A stretch of 64,000 bases of DNA from Paenibacillus helianthi (GTDB taxonomy: Bacteria > Bacillota > Bacilli > Paenibacillales > Paenibacillaceae), in contig NZ_LVWI01000036.1 of the NCBI RefSeq assembly GCF_001909055.1, forward strand, positions 61,670 to 125,669, written 5' to 3'. How positions within the stretch are numbered: position 1 is the stretch's first letter; the number at the start of each line of letters is the position of its first letter. A program made the translations under genes and the position numbers. This document shows positions 29,617 to 40,882 of this stretch, piece after piece. A model generated the notes under the pieces. The model had not been told where the DNA came from. It ran no database searches and worked only from the letters and a program-made list of their open reading frames with translations.

Positions 29617-29886
29617 TTACTGGTTCTCAAGCTCTTCTTTGCTGACAAGACTTGTCAAAGCGGTTACAGCTTGGTCCGCATCGGCGCCGTCCGCGCTGAT
29701 ATAAATCTCCGTGCCGGAACTGATCGCCAGGCTCATAATACCCATGATGCTTTTAGCGTTCACTTTTTTATCGTCTTTTTCCACGAAAATCTCCGACGAG
29801 AATTTGTTAGCTTCCTGCACGAACAATGCTGCCGGCCGAGCGTGAAGCCCCGTCTTCAACCGTACAACTACCGGGTGCTTTGTCAT
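29617..29886 (-). CDS. HPr-family phosphocarrier at the crh locus
   Basis: 89 residues. The body (VRLKTGLHARPAALFVQEAN, VNAKSIMGIMSLA) resembles B. subtilis Crh more than HPr, and the locus rapZ-yvcK-whiA-crh is the Crh locus. Yet residue 15 is His, the PTS phosphorylation site, where Crh has Gln; Ser46, the HprK target, is also present. It may therefore act as an HPr, as a Crh-like CcpA corepressor, or both. AGGGGG lies 10 nt before the chosen ATG. Signalling would involve HprK, encoded 28 kb away in this window. Confidence 0.9.
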   Translation of the reverse strand: MTKHPVVVRLKTGLHARPAALFVQEANKFSSEIFVEKDDKKVNAKSIMGIMSLAISSGTEIYISADGADADQAVTALTSLVSKEELENQ

Positions 29887-29982
29887 GAAACGCTTACCCC
29901 CTATTTGAGATCTGCCCAAAATTTCACATTAATTTTATAATATTATATCATTATAACCGCAACCGCACTAGAAAAAAAATAA

Positions 29983-30912
29983 TCAGCCACCCCGGACCTT
30001 ATCAGCCAGCTCGTCAATTTTGCGCAAACGGTGATTTACTCCCGATTTACTGACTGTGCCTTTCAGCATTTCGCCAACTTCCTTAAGGTTGATATCCGGG
30101 TGTGCCAGTCTGATCTCGGCTACTTCGCGCAGCTTATCCGGCAGGCTTTCCAGCCCCACCTCACGCTGCAACAGCTTGATATTCTCGATCTGCCGCACCG
30201 CCGCACTTATGGTTTTGTTCAGGTTGGCCGTTTCGCAGTTGACGATCCGGTTCACGGAATTGCGCATGTCACGCATAATCCGCACATCCTCGAACTTGAA
30301 CAGTGCTTGATGTGCACCGATCAGGCTCAGAAACTCGATGATTTTCTCGCCTTCCTTGATGTACAGGATGAAGCCTTTTTTGCGCTCAATGCAGCGGGCA
30401 TTCAGATGAAATTCACCTGCCAGATCCACGAGCGCCTTGCAGTGCTCCTCGTACATCGAAGCAATCTCCAGATGATAGGAAGATCCCTCCGGATTATTGA
30501 CCGATCCTCCCGCCATAAACGCCCCCCGCAGGTATGCGCGTTTGCAGCAGTTCTTGCCGACAATTTCGTGGTCGATCCCATCCGTGAAGATGAAGCCTTC
30601 GGAGACGATCCGCAGATCCTTGAGAATTTCCTGAACGCGGTTTGGAATCCGCACGATATAGACGTTATTCTTCTTCAAACGCATTTTTTTACGCACGAGC
30701 AGCTCGATATGGACCTGGTAATATTTCTTAAGCAAAGAATATACCCGCCTTGCAATCGCGGCGTTCTCCGTCGAAATGTCGAGGACTACCTTTTTGCTTG
30801 AAAGCTGCACCGAACCATTCATCCGGATCAGCGCGGACATCTCTGCTTTCTCACAGCAAGGCTGGCTCTCCACCATCGTCAGCTCTTTTTTGGTAAGGGC
30901 CGCAAAAGACAA
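29983..30912 (-). CDS. whiA: WhiA sporulation/cell-division regulator
   Basis: 309 residues: an N-terminal degenerate LAGLIDADG homing-endonuclease-like domain ([20 protein letters not shown]) and a C-terminal helix-turn-helix ([11 protein letters not shown]...[10 protein letters not shown]). The TTG at 30912 is chosen because AGAGG is 8 nt upstream and the resulting [11 protein letters not shown] aligns with the start of Bacillus WhiA; the ATG at 30930 lacks spacing. Located between yvcK and the HPr-like gene in the conserved cluster. Confidence 0.94.
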   Translation of the reverse strand: MSFAALTKKELTMVESQPCCEKAEMSALIRMNGSVQLSSKKVVLDISTENAAIARRVYSLLKKYYQVHIELLVRKKMRLKKNNVYIVRIPNRVQEILKDLRIVSEGFIFTDGIDHEIVGKNCCKRAYLRGAFMAGGSVNNPEGSSYHLEIASMYEEHCKALVDLAGEFHLNARCIERKKGFILYIKEGEKIIEFLSLIGAHQALFKFEDVRIMRDMRNSVNRIVNCETANLNKTISAAVRQIENIKLLQREVGLESLPDKLREVAEIRLAHPDINLKEVGEMLKGTVSKSGVNHRLRKIDELADKVRGG

Positions 30913-30947
30913 GGGGCTCACCTCTTTCATGTTCCTACAAAATAGAC

Positions 30948-31922
30948 TTATCTGGAAATCCAGTCTTTCACAAGCTGGTAAATATGATGACTAAGCTTAT
31001 CTGTATCATGCCTCAGATAGGTCTTGAATAATACCAGCTTGTCGGCAATCACTTTGTAGCCGTTGCCATCCACTACATCAAGGTCAAGCTGTACGGGCCG
31101 GGCACCCTTTTCTGCATACTTTAACTGGACCTGCTCAGGAATCTCGCCATCGTTCACGATCACGTAATCGAACAAATGAAGGCCTACGTGGTCATAGACG
31201 GCCTGAAGGTGGTCACTAACCGTGTAGTTGTCTGTTTCCCCGGGCTGGGTCATCACGTTGCAGACAAAAATTTTGATCGCGTCCGAGGCCACAACAGCCT
31301 CCGCCAGCTTAGGCACCAGCAAATTAGGAAGAATACTCGTGTACAGACTGCCAGGACCGCACAGGATGGCGTCGGCATTGCGGATGGCCTCCAGTGCCTC
31401 CGGGAGCGGTTCTACATCTGCCGGCTCCAGGGAGACCCGTTTGATGACTCCTCTGGCTTCAGGGATTTTGGACTCACCTGTAATCATAGAGCCATCAGCC
31501 ATCTCAGCGTGTAGCACTACAGCTTCGCCAGCAGCAGGCAAGACGCGTCCGCGCACGGCGAATAACCGGCTAAGCTCCCGGACCGCAGTGACAAAGTCAC
31601 CGGAAATGTCCGTAAGCGCCGCCAGAATCAAATTCCCGAGGCTATGCCCGGCCAAGCCTTCTCCGCTGCTGAAGCGGTATTTCATGATCTGGGCCATAAG
31701 CGGTTCTACATCAGCCATTGCTGTCAGTACATTGCGGATATCGCCAGGGGGCGGCATTTGCAGTTCGCTGCGCAGTATGCCAGAGCTTCCCCCGTCATCC
31801 GCAACCGTAACGATCGCTGTAATATCAAGCGGCTTTTCCTTCAAACCGCGAAGCATAACAGACAATCCCGTACCTCCACCCATAACGACGATACGTGGAC
31901 GTTGTCCTTGTTCTTCAGCCAC
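30948..31922 (-). CDS. yvcK: Gluconeogenesis/cell-shape factor YvcK (CofD-like)
   Basis: 324 residues from a GTG start with AAGGGG 6 nt upstream. The nucleotide-binding [15 protein letters not shown] and [11 protein letters not shown] are hallmark CofD/YvcK motifs, followed by PPGDIRN and [14 protein letters not shown]. In Bacillus it binds UDP-sugars and is needed for growth on gluconeogenic carbon. It lies 17 nt downstream of rapZ. Confidence 0.95.
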   Translation of the reverse strand: MAEEQGQRPRIVVMGGGTGLSVMLRGLKEKPLDITAIVTVADDGGSSGILRSELQMPPPGDIRNVLTAMADVEPLMAQIMKYRFSSGEGLAGHSLGNLILAALTDISGDFVTAVRELSRLFAVRGRVLPAAGEAVVLHAEMADGSMITGESKIPEARGVIKRVSLEPADVEPLPEALEAIRNADAILCGPGSLYTSILPNLLVPKLAEAVVASDAIKIFVCNVMTQPGETDNYTVSDHLQAVYDHVGLHLFDYVIVNDGEIPEQVQLKYAEKGARPVQLDLDVVDGNGYKVIADKLVLFKTYLRHDTDKLSHHIYQLVKDWISR

Positions 31923-31939
31923 TATTGACCCCTTCTCTC

Positions 31940-32839
31940 TTAATGCCGGTCACGCTCGGAGTCCCGGTGACTGACGGCTACCGACTCCGTCTCGCTAACC
32001 CCCAGCATCTTACCCAGGTATTCGGATATTGCCACAGAGCGGTGTTTGCCTCCCGTACAGCCAATACCGATAATAATCTGGGATTTGCCTTCTTTCCGGT
32101 ATTGCGGAATCAGGAAATGAAGCATATCCAACAGTTTGGTCAGAAACGTCTGTGTCTCCGGCCATTTCATTACATAATCGTAAACCTCGCTATCCTGACC
32201 GGTCTTTGGCCGCAAATGATCCACATAATGAGGATTCGGCAAAAAACGGACATCAAACACAAGGTCTGCGTCGATCGGAATTCCGTATTTGAAGCCAAAC
32301 GAAGTAATATTAACTGAAAGAGTACTTTTGCCCAGATGGGAAAAACGCGATATAATCTTCTCCTTCAACTGGACAGGCTTCATGCTGCTGGTGTCAAAAC
32401 ATAAGGTTGCTGAATTCTTCAGCTCCTCCAGCATCTGACGTTCCAGGCGGATGCCATCCAGCGGCATGCCTTGGGGCGCCAGCGGATGATGCCGCCGGCT
32501 CTCCTTGTAGCGCTGTACCAGTACGGAATCTGTTGCATCCAGGAAGAGAATTTCAAAACCGATCGTTGACTCATCTTTGATATAGGACAGTGACTCCGAC
32601 AGAGCTGTGAAGAATTCTCTTCCGCGCAAATCGATAACAAGCGCTACTTTGGCAATTTTCCCTTTGGATTGCTCAATCAGCTCTGCGAATTTGGGAATCA
32701 GCACCGGCGGCAAATTATCCACACAGAAAAATCCGAGATCTTCCAGGCTCTGCACGGCAATCGTCTTGCCTGCACCTGACATGCCCGTAATAATGATCAG
32801 GGTGGCACCACCGGGCGGTGATTGTTCCATTTCGGTCAT
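31940..32839 (-). CDS. rapZ: RNase adapter RapZ / nucleotide-binding protein YvcJ
   Basis: 299 residues. Walker [11 protein letters not shown] near the N-terminus, [40 protein letters not shown] and the C-terminal [12 protein letters not shown] are family signatures. In enterobacteria RapZ steers glmZ decay; in Bacillus YvcJ affects competence, and the molecular target is less clear. The ATG at 32839 has GGAGG about 10 nt before it; a TTG one codon upstream is possible. Confidence 0.95.
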   Translation of the reverse strand: MTEMEQSPPGGATLIIITGMSGAGKTIAVQSLEDLGFFCVDNLPPVLIPKFAELIEQSKGKIAKVALVIDLRGREFFTALSESLSYIKDESTIGFEILFLDATDSVLVQRYKESRRHHPLAPQGMPLDGIRLERQMLEELKNSATLCFDTSSMKPVQLKEKIISRFSHLGKSTLSVNITSFGFKYGIPIDADLVFDVRFLPNPHYVDHLRPKTGQDSEVYDYVMKWPETQTFLTKLLDMLHFLIPQYRKEGKSQIIIGIGCTGGKHRSVAISEYLGKMLGVSETESVAVSHRDSERDRH

Positions 32840-32885
32840 CAAAGCGCCCCCTCCCTATACATAGTATATGAATAATTCCATCTGC

Positions 32886-33836
32886 TTAAGAACGCAGCAA
32901 AAGACCTGCAGCGCCAATAATACCCGCATCATTTCCAAGCTCGGCAGGCACGATGGTCACTCCGGTCTGTAGTGGGGCCGGGGCCAGCTTCGCGAACACG
33001 CGGCGAACCTCTTCAAACAGAATATCTCCGGCTTTGGAGACACCGCCGCCAACGATGAATACCTCCGGATTAAGCACCGCTGCGACAGCAGCCATGGATT
33101 TACCCAGATAGAACGCAGCACGGTTCACAATTCGCAGAGCAACTTCATCTCCGGCCTTGGCTGCATCAAATACCTCTTTTGCGGCAATTTTCCCCACCAT
33201 GGACAGGGAAGTGCGGTCGCCGCGGCTAACAGCATCATTGGCCATGCGAATAATACCCGTAGCAGAGGAAACGGTCTCCAAACAACCCATGTTGCCGCAG
33301 CCGCATTGGATAGCTTCCAGATCAGGCACTACAGAAATATGACCAAGCTCGCCCGCTAGTCCGGCAAAACCCTGATACACCTTACCATTAATAATGATAC
33401 CGCCGCCGACACCTGTGCCCAGCGTGTAGCAGACGCAATTCTCCACACCACGTCCCGCTCCGCTCCAGGCCTCACCCAGTGCAGCGACGTTAGCATCATT
33501 GTCTATTTTGACTGGCTTGTTCAAGCGACCCTCCAGAATGGAGCGGATCGGCACATCTCTAAAACCTATGTTAGGCGCAAGGATGATAATTCCTTCACGA
33601 ATATTCGTAAACCCGGCCAGGCCCGCTCCTACACCGGCAAGCTGATCCCAAGAGTACGGGGAGTCCTCCACAATCTGACGCACATACTTTTCGATATTAT
33701 CGATGACGGCATCGACGCCATCCGCAGTTCCCGTAGGCCCCTCAAAAGTGTGCAGCAGGTTCCCCTCGGCATTGCAGATTCCAACCTTAATCGTGGTTCC
33801 ACCTAAATCCACGCCAACGTAGATACTTTCAGACAT
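32886..33836 (-). CDS. glcK: Glucokinase (ROK family)
   Basis: 316 residues. Phosphate-binding DLGGTTIKVG, the catalytic Asp in KIDNDANVAALGEAW, GTGVGGGIIING, the zinc site CGCGNMGCLE and GELGHISV of ROK kinases are present. It phosphorylates free glucose in the cytosol, for example glucose released by disaccharide phosphorylases such as the GH94 enzyme here. Start at 33836 has AAGGTGG 8 nt upstream. The gene lies directly upstream of rapZ. Confidence 0.94.
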   Translation of the reverse strand: MSESIYVGVDLGGTTIKVGICNAEGNLLHTFEGPTGTADGVDAVIDNIEKYVRQIVEDSPYSWDQLAGVGAGLAGFTNIREGIIILAPNIGFRDVPIRSILEGRLNKPVKIDNDANVAALGEAWSGAGRGVENCVCYTLGTGVGGGIIINGKVYQGFAGLAGELGHISVVPDLEAIQCGCGNMGCLETVSSATGIIRMANDAVSRGDRTSLSMVGKIAAKEVFDAAKAGDEVALRIVNRAAFYLGKSMAAVAAVLNPEVFIVGGGVSKAGDILFEEVRRVFAKLAPAPLQTGVTIVPAELGNDAGIIGAAGLLLRS

Positions 33837-34004
33837 GTAACAAGCCACCTTTTTCTATGCTAAAATAGTTAATCCTACGTACCCACTATAATAGAAGGTA
33901 CCCCTGCGGTCAAGGAAAGGCGGCACACCCGGCCACATAAGGGGCTGGTATTTTTTTAAGACTAAAGATACGGTTTTTAGAGTACCCTGTAAATTCTTAT
34001 CTTT

Positions 34005-34038
34005 ATAAAAAAAGCCTCTTACCTATGCGGCAAGGGGC
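34005..34038 (-). terminator. Terminator after the DUF438/hemerythrin gene
   Basis: GCCCCTT/AAGAGGC arms (one mismatch) and a U7 run on the minus strand. The gap 33837-34004 shows nothing else clear. Confidence 0.65.
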
Positions 34039-34093
34039 GGATGGATCAACTTCACTTAAGGGGATGGCCGGTGAGGCGTTTGACTCTAGACGG

Positions 34094-35371
34094 CTACTCC
34101 GACAAAATCCGTTTCTGTCCCTCCAGTGCGCGGATCGGTGCGATGTTCTGGGTGAATTCGAGGGTGCCCATGTAGCGGCCTGCTTCGTCACGTACTGCGA
34201 AATAACGGATGTAGATAAATTTATCCTTTATGGCAATCCAGAAATCCTCAGCGTCTTTGCGGCCCGCCTTGAAATCCTCCAGCAGCTTCTCAACGACATG
34301 CACGCTTTGCGGCGGGTGGCAGTTCTGCACCGTGCGTCCAATGACGGCCTTAGTGCGGGCGAAGATTCGCTCTTTGCCATGCGAGAAGTAGCGGACTACA
34401 TCATTTTCATCAATAAATGTCAGGTCGACAGGCAAATGATTCAGCACTGTTTCCAGCTGATGCAGCGACAGCAGGCCTGTCTCGAAGCGGATAAAGCCTT
34501 GCGGCGATAATCCTCTTTCTCCTTCTCCCTCTCCTTCTTCCGCTTGAACGGCTGCTCCCTCCGGTTCTGCGGCACGCTCAGGAATCCATTCCTGCTCCGG
34601 CGCAGTCAGACAGAAGCCAATTTCGTCGCTTTCGCGGGCGATTTTGACCCATTCATCTTCAGTCAGCTTATCGAGCGCCATCGGCAGCAGAATATTTTCT
34701 TCCTTAAAGATCATTTCATTTACTTCCTGGATAATGTTCGTCAGAACAGCTCCAAGCTCCGCAGCTTCCCCGTTGTACGCACTGAGCGCCGCTTTTGCCT
34801 GTTTAATCATACCGCGAATACCATCATCCACTCCCCACATTACCTTGGTTGGTCCATAAATACCGTATTTCTCAAGGTAAGGGAACAGCAGATTTTCTTT
34901 GCGGCTATAGTGCTTGTCGAGATCCAGCAGCAGACTCAGATCCTCCAACAGCTTGAAAATCATCTCTTCGCTGTCGTTCCGCTGGAATTTATCGGCATGC
35001 AGCTGTAAGCGGAAGTTCACAAGCCGTTCAATTTCACGGTTCTCCAGCTTGAAGGTGTGGACAGGATGTCCCGGCTGCTCCTCTGGCTTGTTAGAACGGT
35101 GAATTTCCTGGATTGAGCCTTTAAAAATGGCCGTATGCACAGAGCATAGGCGCTGTACCTCCGTTACAGGAATCCCCTCCTCCGTCATCAGGGAATGCTC
35201 CATCGCGGAAATTTCGGCTACCGTAACATCACCTACCGCTTCTGCAAAACGTGCTTTGACTTCCTCTACACTTTTTCCGGCATGCAGTTCCTTAATAATC
35301 TCCTTAAGCATGGCTTGGCGGCGTGTCTGCTCAGGAATATCCATTTCACGGTTGTTAATCAGTTCGCTCAT
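34094..35371 (-). CDS. DUF438-hemerythrin-PAS protein
   Basis: 425 residues. An N-terminal DUF438 region (~15-95), a hemerythrin/HHE four-helix bundle (~100-245) with iron-ligand candidates in HTAIFKG, LHADKF, HYSRKENLLFPYLE and EENILLPMAL, an acidic linker rich in Glu (~275-295), and a C-terminal PAS domain (~305-415) ending TLEFTQNI. The diiron site suggests oxygen or NO sensing or repair of iron centres, as for ScdA/RIC-like proteins; that is inference. AAGGAGA precedes the ATG. It is co-transcribed with the DUF1858 gene under an Fnr-like site. Confidence 0.9.
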   Translation of the reverse strand: MSELINNREMDIPEQTRRQAMLKEIIKELHAGKSVEEVKARFAEAVGDVTVAEISAMEHSLMTEEGIPVTEVQRLCSVHTAIFKGSIQEIHRSNKPEEQPGHPVHTFKLENREIERLVNFRLQLHADKFQRNDSEEMIFKLLEDLSLLLDLDKHYSRKENLLFPYLEKYGIYGPTKVMWGVDDGIRGMIKQAKAALSAYNGEAAELGAVLTNIIQEVNEMIFKEENILLPMALDKLTEDEWVKIARESDEIGFCLTAPEQEWIPERAAEPEGAAVQAEEGEGEGERGLSPQGFIRFETGLLSLHQLETVLNHLPVDLTFIDENDVVRYFSHGKERIFARTKAVIGRTVQNCHPPQSVHVVEKLLEDFKAGRKDAEDFWIAIKDKFIYIRYFAVRDEAGRYMGTLEFTQNIAPIRALEGQKRILSE

Positions 35372-35413
35372 CGTTCTCTCTCCTTCTCTATTCCACTTGT
35401 TATTCTCAGTGAT

Positions 35414-35641
35414 CTATTCAATAATCTCGAAGCCATGGCTCTGAAAGGCCAGCCGGACGGTTTCGCGATCCATTTTCTTCATTGTGATTCCTTTAGACAA
35501 GGTCATGAACCGGCCCGCCGTCTGCAGCATGCCAGGCTTCGTAATATCGCGGAAACCCAGCTCAACCATAATGTCTATGGCCTCCGGATAACGACTGACC
35601 AGCTCGAATATGGATTCATCCATGTTAAGGTGTTTGCTCAT
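35414..35641 (-). CDS. DUF1858 domain protein
   Basis: 75 residues, one DUF1858/ScdA-N-like domain: NMDESIFELVSRYPEAIDIM, LGFRDITKPGMLQTAGR, LSKGITMKK. This domain often accompanies DUF438/hemerythrin proteins in anaerobically induced operons. AGGAGG is upstream of the ATG. First gene of a two-gene unit with the hemerythrin gene 42 bp downstream. Confidence 0.9.
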   Translation of the reverse strand: MSKHLNMDESIFELVSRYPEAIDIMVELGFRDITKPGMLQTAGRFMTLSKGITMKKMDRETVRLAFQSHGFEIIE

Positions 35642-35723
35642 TGCACTCTCCTCCTGCAGCTTAGCTTCATGTCAATTGATAACCTTTCTCAACAACAGCT
35701 TAGCATAGGGTACGGGGCCAAAG

Positions 35724-35739
35724 AGTGATTGCAGTCACT
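35724..35739. promoter_or_regulatory. Fnr/CRP-type operator
   Basis: AGTGATTGCAGTCACT is a palindrome close to the Bacillus Fnr consensus TGTGA-N6-TCACA/T. On the minus strand a -10-like TATGCT (35702-35707) lies downstream so that the site is centred roughly 37-42 nt before the likely start, the position used for activation. It would make the DUF1858/hemerythrin genes oxygen-controlled. No fnr gene is in the window. Confidence 0.6.
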
Positions 35740-35841
35740 AAATTAGAAACTTATATACCTGCAACTATTCATTGCAAAGCAGAAATGAATTGGCCCCGTT
35801 TTTGTTACCGTCATGCCTGTATGCCAACTTATGGATATAAA

Positions 35842-35886
35842 AAAAGGCTGTTTCCTCCGCCTGTTACAGCAGAAGAAACAGCCTTT
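35842..35886 (-). terminator. Terminator after thiC
   Basis: Thirteen-bp arms AAAAGGCTGTTTC/GAAACAGCCTTTT with a 19-nt loop, 18 nt past the thiC stop. Confidence 0.85.
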
Positions 35887-35903
35887 TATAAAGTCCGTTC
35901 CGG

Positions 35904-37640
<1,737 letters not shown>

Positions 37641-37652
37641 TCAGCACGCAGC

Positions 37653-37680
37653 AAAAAGCCGCTCCACCTGGAGCGGCTTT
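37653..37680 (-). terminator. Riboswitch-controlled intrinsic terminator
   Basis: Eleven-bp arms AAAGCCGCTCC/GGAGCGGCTTT with a 4-nt loop and U run, between the TPP aptamer and thiC. The aptamer 3' strand carries GGAGCCGG, able to compete for the same CCGCTCC segment, consistent with transcription attenuation. Confidence 0.8.
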
Positions 37681-37728
37681 ATTCATGAACAGCCCAATAA
37701 GGCTGTGCTCAAAAAAGGTCCGGCTCCA

Positions 37729-37815
37729 CTTTCCTACGCTGGTATGATCCAGATCAGGTTCAAGGGTCCGGGAATTCAATTTCCCCGTCTCAGCCTATTC
37801 AGGCTCCCCTAGTGG
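37729..37815 (-). ncRNA. TPP riboswitch (THI element)
   Basis: On the minus strand the conserved blocks appear in order: AGGGGAGCC, GCTGAGA, ACCCTTGAACCTGATCTGG, and CCAGCGTAGGAAA. These are the diagnostic THI-box segments. High thiamine pyrophosphate should favour the downstream terminator and stop thiC transcription. Confidence 0.95.
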
Positions 37816-37836
37816 GTATCTTATCTAATTAAATAC

Positions 37837-37865
37837 AATCTACTTTAGCAGGTATTTATTGTCAA
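37837..37865 (-). promoter_or_regulatory. Promoter of the thiC leader
   Basis: Minus-strand perfect -35 TTGACA (37860-37865), 17-nt spacer, -10 TAGATT (37837-37842), just upstream of the TPP aptamer. Confidence 0.85.
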
Positions 37866-37894
37866 TCAAAAAATTTGTTTAACCAGCATTGTGG

Positions 37895-38848
37895 TTACTT
37901 ATCCAGCGCTTCGCTCCAGTCATGTACCATAGCGCCTTCCAGATATTTCTCAGCATCCATAGCAGCCATGCAGCCGGTTCCTGCAGCCGAAATCGCCTGC
38001 CGGTAACGGGTATCCTGAACATCCCCACAAGCGAACACGCCGGGAATGTTGGTTTCGGTTGTCCCCGGATTCACAACGATGTAGCCGTTGGCATCCGTAG
38101 TTATCTGACCGCCCAGGAACGCGGTATTCGGTGTGTGGCCGATAGCGACAAATACGCCATCTGCTTCCACGAGCTCCTCAAGACCCGTATCATTGTTACG
38201 GACGGTAAGTCCCTTCACCCCGGTATCCCCGATGGTCACTTTAAGCGGTGTGCGGTTCAGGGCCCAAGCTACTTTGCTGTTCTCCCGCGCCCGGTCCTGC
38301 ATAATCTTCGAAGCGCGAAGTTCCGGACGGCGGTGGACCAGAGTTACACTGGAAGCGAATCGCGTGAGGAAGCTGGCTTCCTCCATCGCGGAGTCGCCGC
38401 CGCCGACCACGACAATCTTTTTACCACGGAAAAAGAAACCGTCGCAGGTTGCACAGGTACTTACCCCGCGGCCGACATTCTCCTGCTCTCCCGGTATGCC
38501 CAGGTACCTCGCCGAAGCACCGGTCGATATAATCACCGACTCTGCTTCCAGTACACCCAGACCATCCACGGTTACTTTGAAAGGGCGCTGCGAGAAATCC
38601 ACAGAATCCACCCAGCCATTCTTAAATTGAGCCCCAAAGCGTTCTGCCTGCTTGCGCATGTTATCCATCAGATCCGGACCTAGAATACCTTCAGGAAAAC
38701 CAGGAAAGTTCTCTACCTCTGTCGTCGTAGTCAATTGTCCTCCTGGCTGCAGTCCTTCAATAACAAGGGGGCTGAGGTTGGCACGTGCCAGGTAAATCGC
38801 AGCAGTTAATCCTGCCGGACCTGTTCCGATTACAATTGTTTTGTACAT
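37895..38848 (-). CDS. trxB: Thioredoxin reductase
   Basis: 317 residues. FAD-binding [12 protein letters not shown], the redox pair CATC in [17 protein letters not shown]-binding [13 protein letters not shown], and the second FAD motif [17 protein letters not shown] lies 8 nt before the ATG at 38848. It follows the TPR-protein gene as in Bacillus, where yvcD-trxB are linked. Confidence 0.96.
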   Translation of the reverse strand: MYKTIVIGTGPAGLTAAIYLARANLSPLVIEGLQPGGQLTTTTEVENFPGFPEGILGPDLMDNMRKQAERFGAQFKNGWVDSVDFSQRPFKVTVDGLGVLEAESVIISTGASARYLGIPGEQENVGRGVSTCATCDGFFFRGKKIVVVGGGDSAMEEASFLTRFASSVTLVHRRPELRASKIMQDRARENSKVAWALNRTPLKVTIGDTGVKGLTVRNNDTGLEELVEADGVFVAIGHTPNTAFLGGQITTDANGYIVVNPGTTETNIPGVFACGDVQDTRYRQAISAAGTGCMAAMDAEKYLEGAMVHDWSEALDK

Positions 38849-38867
38849 TAGCAAGTCCTCCTTAGGG

Positions 38868-40601
38868 TCAGATATTTTCCGTAAATGGCGGCAAAATGTC
38901 TGCTGCCGCCCCGTCCTGCATTAACCCGCATGCTTGATGAATACGCCGTGCGTACCGGCTTACCATGGAGACGGAAACGCCGTAATGCTGTGCAGCCTCG
39001 CGGTAAGTAACCGGATGACCATGAAGCTTGGCGGTTAGATATTCCAGAGCCGCACACCAGCCCTCTGCATGCCGGAACAAGGGTACATCCGGATAGAGGC
39101 GGGCTATGAACTGCTTCCAGAGGAGCTCGGCATCTCTCTTCTGGGCGGCATCCAATCTCCGGTCCATCACAGCAGCCATATGATCTATAATCCGCTGCCA
39201 GTCTTCCTTCCACTCTGGCGGCCCTTTATGGCTTGATACAACCGGTTCCTGAACCGCCCTCTGGACTACACTTTCCTCCGGACTGCCGCCGATCAGCCGC
39301 TGCAGACTGAGAAGCGCAGCCTCCTGCAGCGGTTCCTGCTCCGAAACTCCCTTCAGAACATCGGATATTTCATCGTCCTCAATCCAGCGCAGCGCTTCTG
39401 TCACCTGGAGCTTCGTACTAGCATCACCGTAGCGCAGCGCCCAGAAGAACGAAGCGCGCAGCAGCGGATTATTCTGCACTTCTTCCGTGAAGCTGTCCGT
39501 ATTGTTCTTCCACTGCTTCAGCTGCTCCTGAAAAGGCAGCTGATAATTATAGCTTACCGGAGGCAGCGGCCTGCCCTCTGACTGTGCCAGCTGCATCTGG
39601 GACAGGAAAAATTTCGGCACTGCTGATTCCGGGTCCAGCCTGGAAGCCATCTGCCAGCAGCGTATAGCCTCAGTATGAAGCCCGCTATTGCTGGCCGCCG
39701 CCGCGCAATAATGGTACAAGCCGGCATCACCGCCGACCTCTTCATCCTTCAGCAGTCGGCGGAAATGTCCATATGCAGTTTGGTGCTTGCCCAATATGCC
39801 CATCGTTGTCGCCATTTTGAATACATGCTCCTGATGAAAAGGAACTGTCGCCTCAAGCATACGCACCAATCCCGCAAGCTGGTCCTGATCGCCAGCATAT
39901 TGCAGGAAAATCGCCATATTGCAGAGCGCATGCAGGTTGCCCGGGTCCTGCTTCAGCACTTCGCCAAGACATTCCTTGGCTTTGGCGAAGCGGCCCATAT
40001 AGAAATAGGCAAGAGCCAGATTGTTATGTGCCGCCAGGAAGTCAGGAATGTTCTGGACAATCTCTTCAAGCAGCTTGACCGCTTGCGGGAATTTGCCTTC
40101 CTCCAAAAGACTCCGGGCTCTGTCATGCTCCACCACACCTTCCCGGCTGCGGATCCGGACTAGCGGAGCGGGCCGGTTCAGCTCATACTGCAGCAGTTCC
40201 ATCAGCTCTTCGGACTCGGCCAGAAACTCACCGCTCGCATCCTCTTGCAGATAGGTCACAAGACTGCGCTCCGCCTCTTCAAAGTTTTCCATATTAGCGT
40301 AGTTATTAGCCATATAGAAGTGGCACTCTGTCATAGTAGGATCAATCTCATCCAGAACATGAGTCAAGATGTCGTTGGAATCCTCGTATTTCCCCATCTC
40401 GGATAATATACCCGCCATATTGCAATGATTCACCGGGTTCTCCGGCTCATATTCAACAGCTTTGCGAAAATTCTTCAATGCCTTATCATATTGAAAGCGG
40501 TCCAATGACCGTACGGCTCTTTCAAAGAAAAAATTGGCATCCAGAGTGACGGGAATCACGTTACCATTCACCACGTTATTCTCTGAAGTTCTCTCAATCA
40601 T
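38868..40601 (-). CDS. TPR-repeat protein with C-terminal helix-turn-helix
   Basis: 577 residues. At least six tetratricopeptide repeats in the first ~340 residues ([79 protein letters not shown]), then an extended helical region and a C-terminal helix-turn-helix-like segment ([16 protein letters not shown]). Its position before trxB matches B. subtilis yvcD, a TPR protein of unknown role, but the C-terminal region here is longer. GGAGG stands about 12 nt before the chosen ATG, so the start is somewhat uncertain. Confidence 0.82.
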   Translation of the reverse strand: MIERTSENNVVNGNVIPVTLDANFFFERAVRSLDRFQYDKALKNFRKAVEYEPENPVNHCNMAGILSEMGKYEDSNDILTHVLDEIDPTMTECHFYMANNYANMENFEEAERSLVTYLQEDASGEFLAESEELMELLQYELNRPAPLVRIRSREGVVEHDRARSLLEEGKFPQAVKLLEEIVQNIPDFLAAHNNLALAYFYMGRFAKAKECLGEVLKQDPGNLHALCNMAIFLQYAGDQDQLAGLVRMLEATVPFHQEHVFKMATTMGILGKHQTAYGHFRRLLKDEEVGGDAGLYHYCAAAASNSGLHTEAIRCWQMASRLDPESAVPKFFLSQMQLAQSEGRPLPPVSYNYQLPFQEQLKQWKNNTDSFTEEVQNNPLLRASFFWALRYGDASTKLQVTEALRWIEDDEISDVLKGVSEQEPLQEAALLSLQRLIGGSPEESVVQRAVQEPVVSSHKGPPEWKEDWQRIIDHMAAVMDRRLDAAQKRDAELLWKQFIARLYPDVPLFRHAEGWCAALEYLTAKLHGHPVTYREAAQHYGVSVSMVSRYARRIHQACGLMQDGAAADILPPFTENI

Positions 40602-40851
40602 GGAAGCAAGGCACCTCCCTTTGTAAGCTTCCTTATCCTCACGAAAAATAGGAGAGCGGCAGCATACACCTGCCCGGACTCCCACCTAAGTGCCGTCGTT
40701 TCCATTTTTGGTCCCGACTGTCTTCACACAGTATACCACATGTGACAGGGGGATTCTCAAGATTGGAAGGGACTCTTCAGGAGGAAAAAGCTTCAAAAAA
40801 CTATTCAAGCCCCCTGATTGTTCAGTCTGGATTGTCTCTTGTCCTAATATG

Positions 40852-40882
40852 AAAAAGACGCAGGAATTAAATCCCCGCGTCT
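40852..40882 (-). terminator. Terminator overlapping the end of prs
   Basis: AGACGC-GG/CC-GCGTCT arms with a U5 run on the minus strand. The upstream arm lies inside the last codons of prs and the stop codon is in the loop. Confidence 0.65.

Noticed and set aside
30930..30932. ATG start for whiA at 30930
   Set aside because: No ribosome site at proper spacing; the TTG at 30912 has AGAGG 8 nt upstream and aligns with known WhiA starts.
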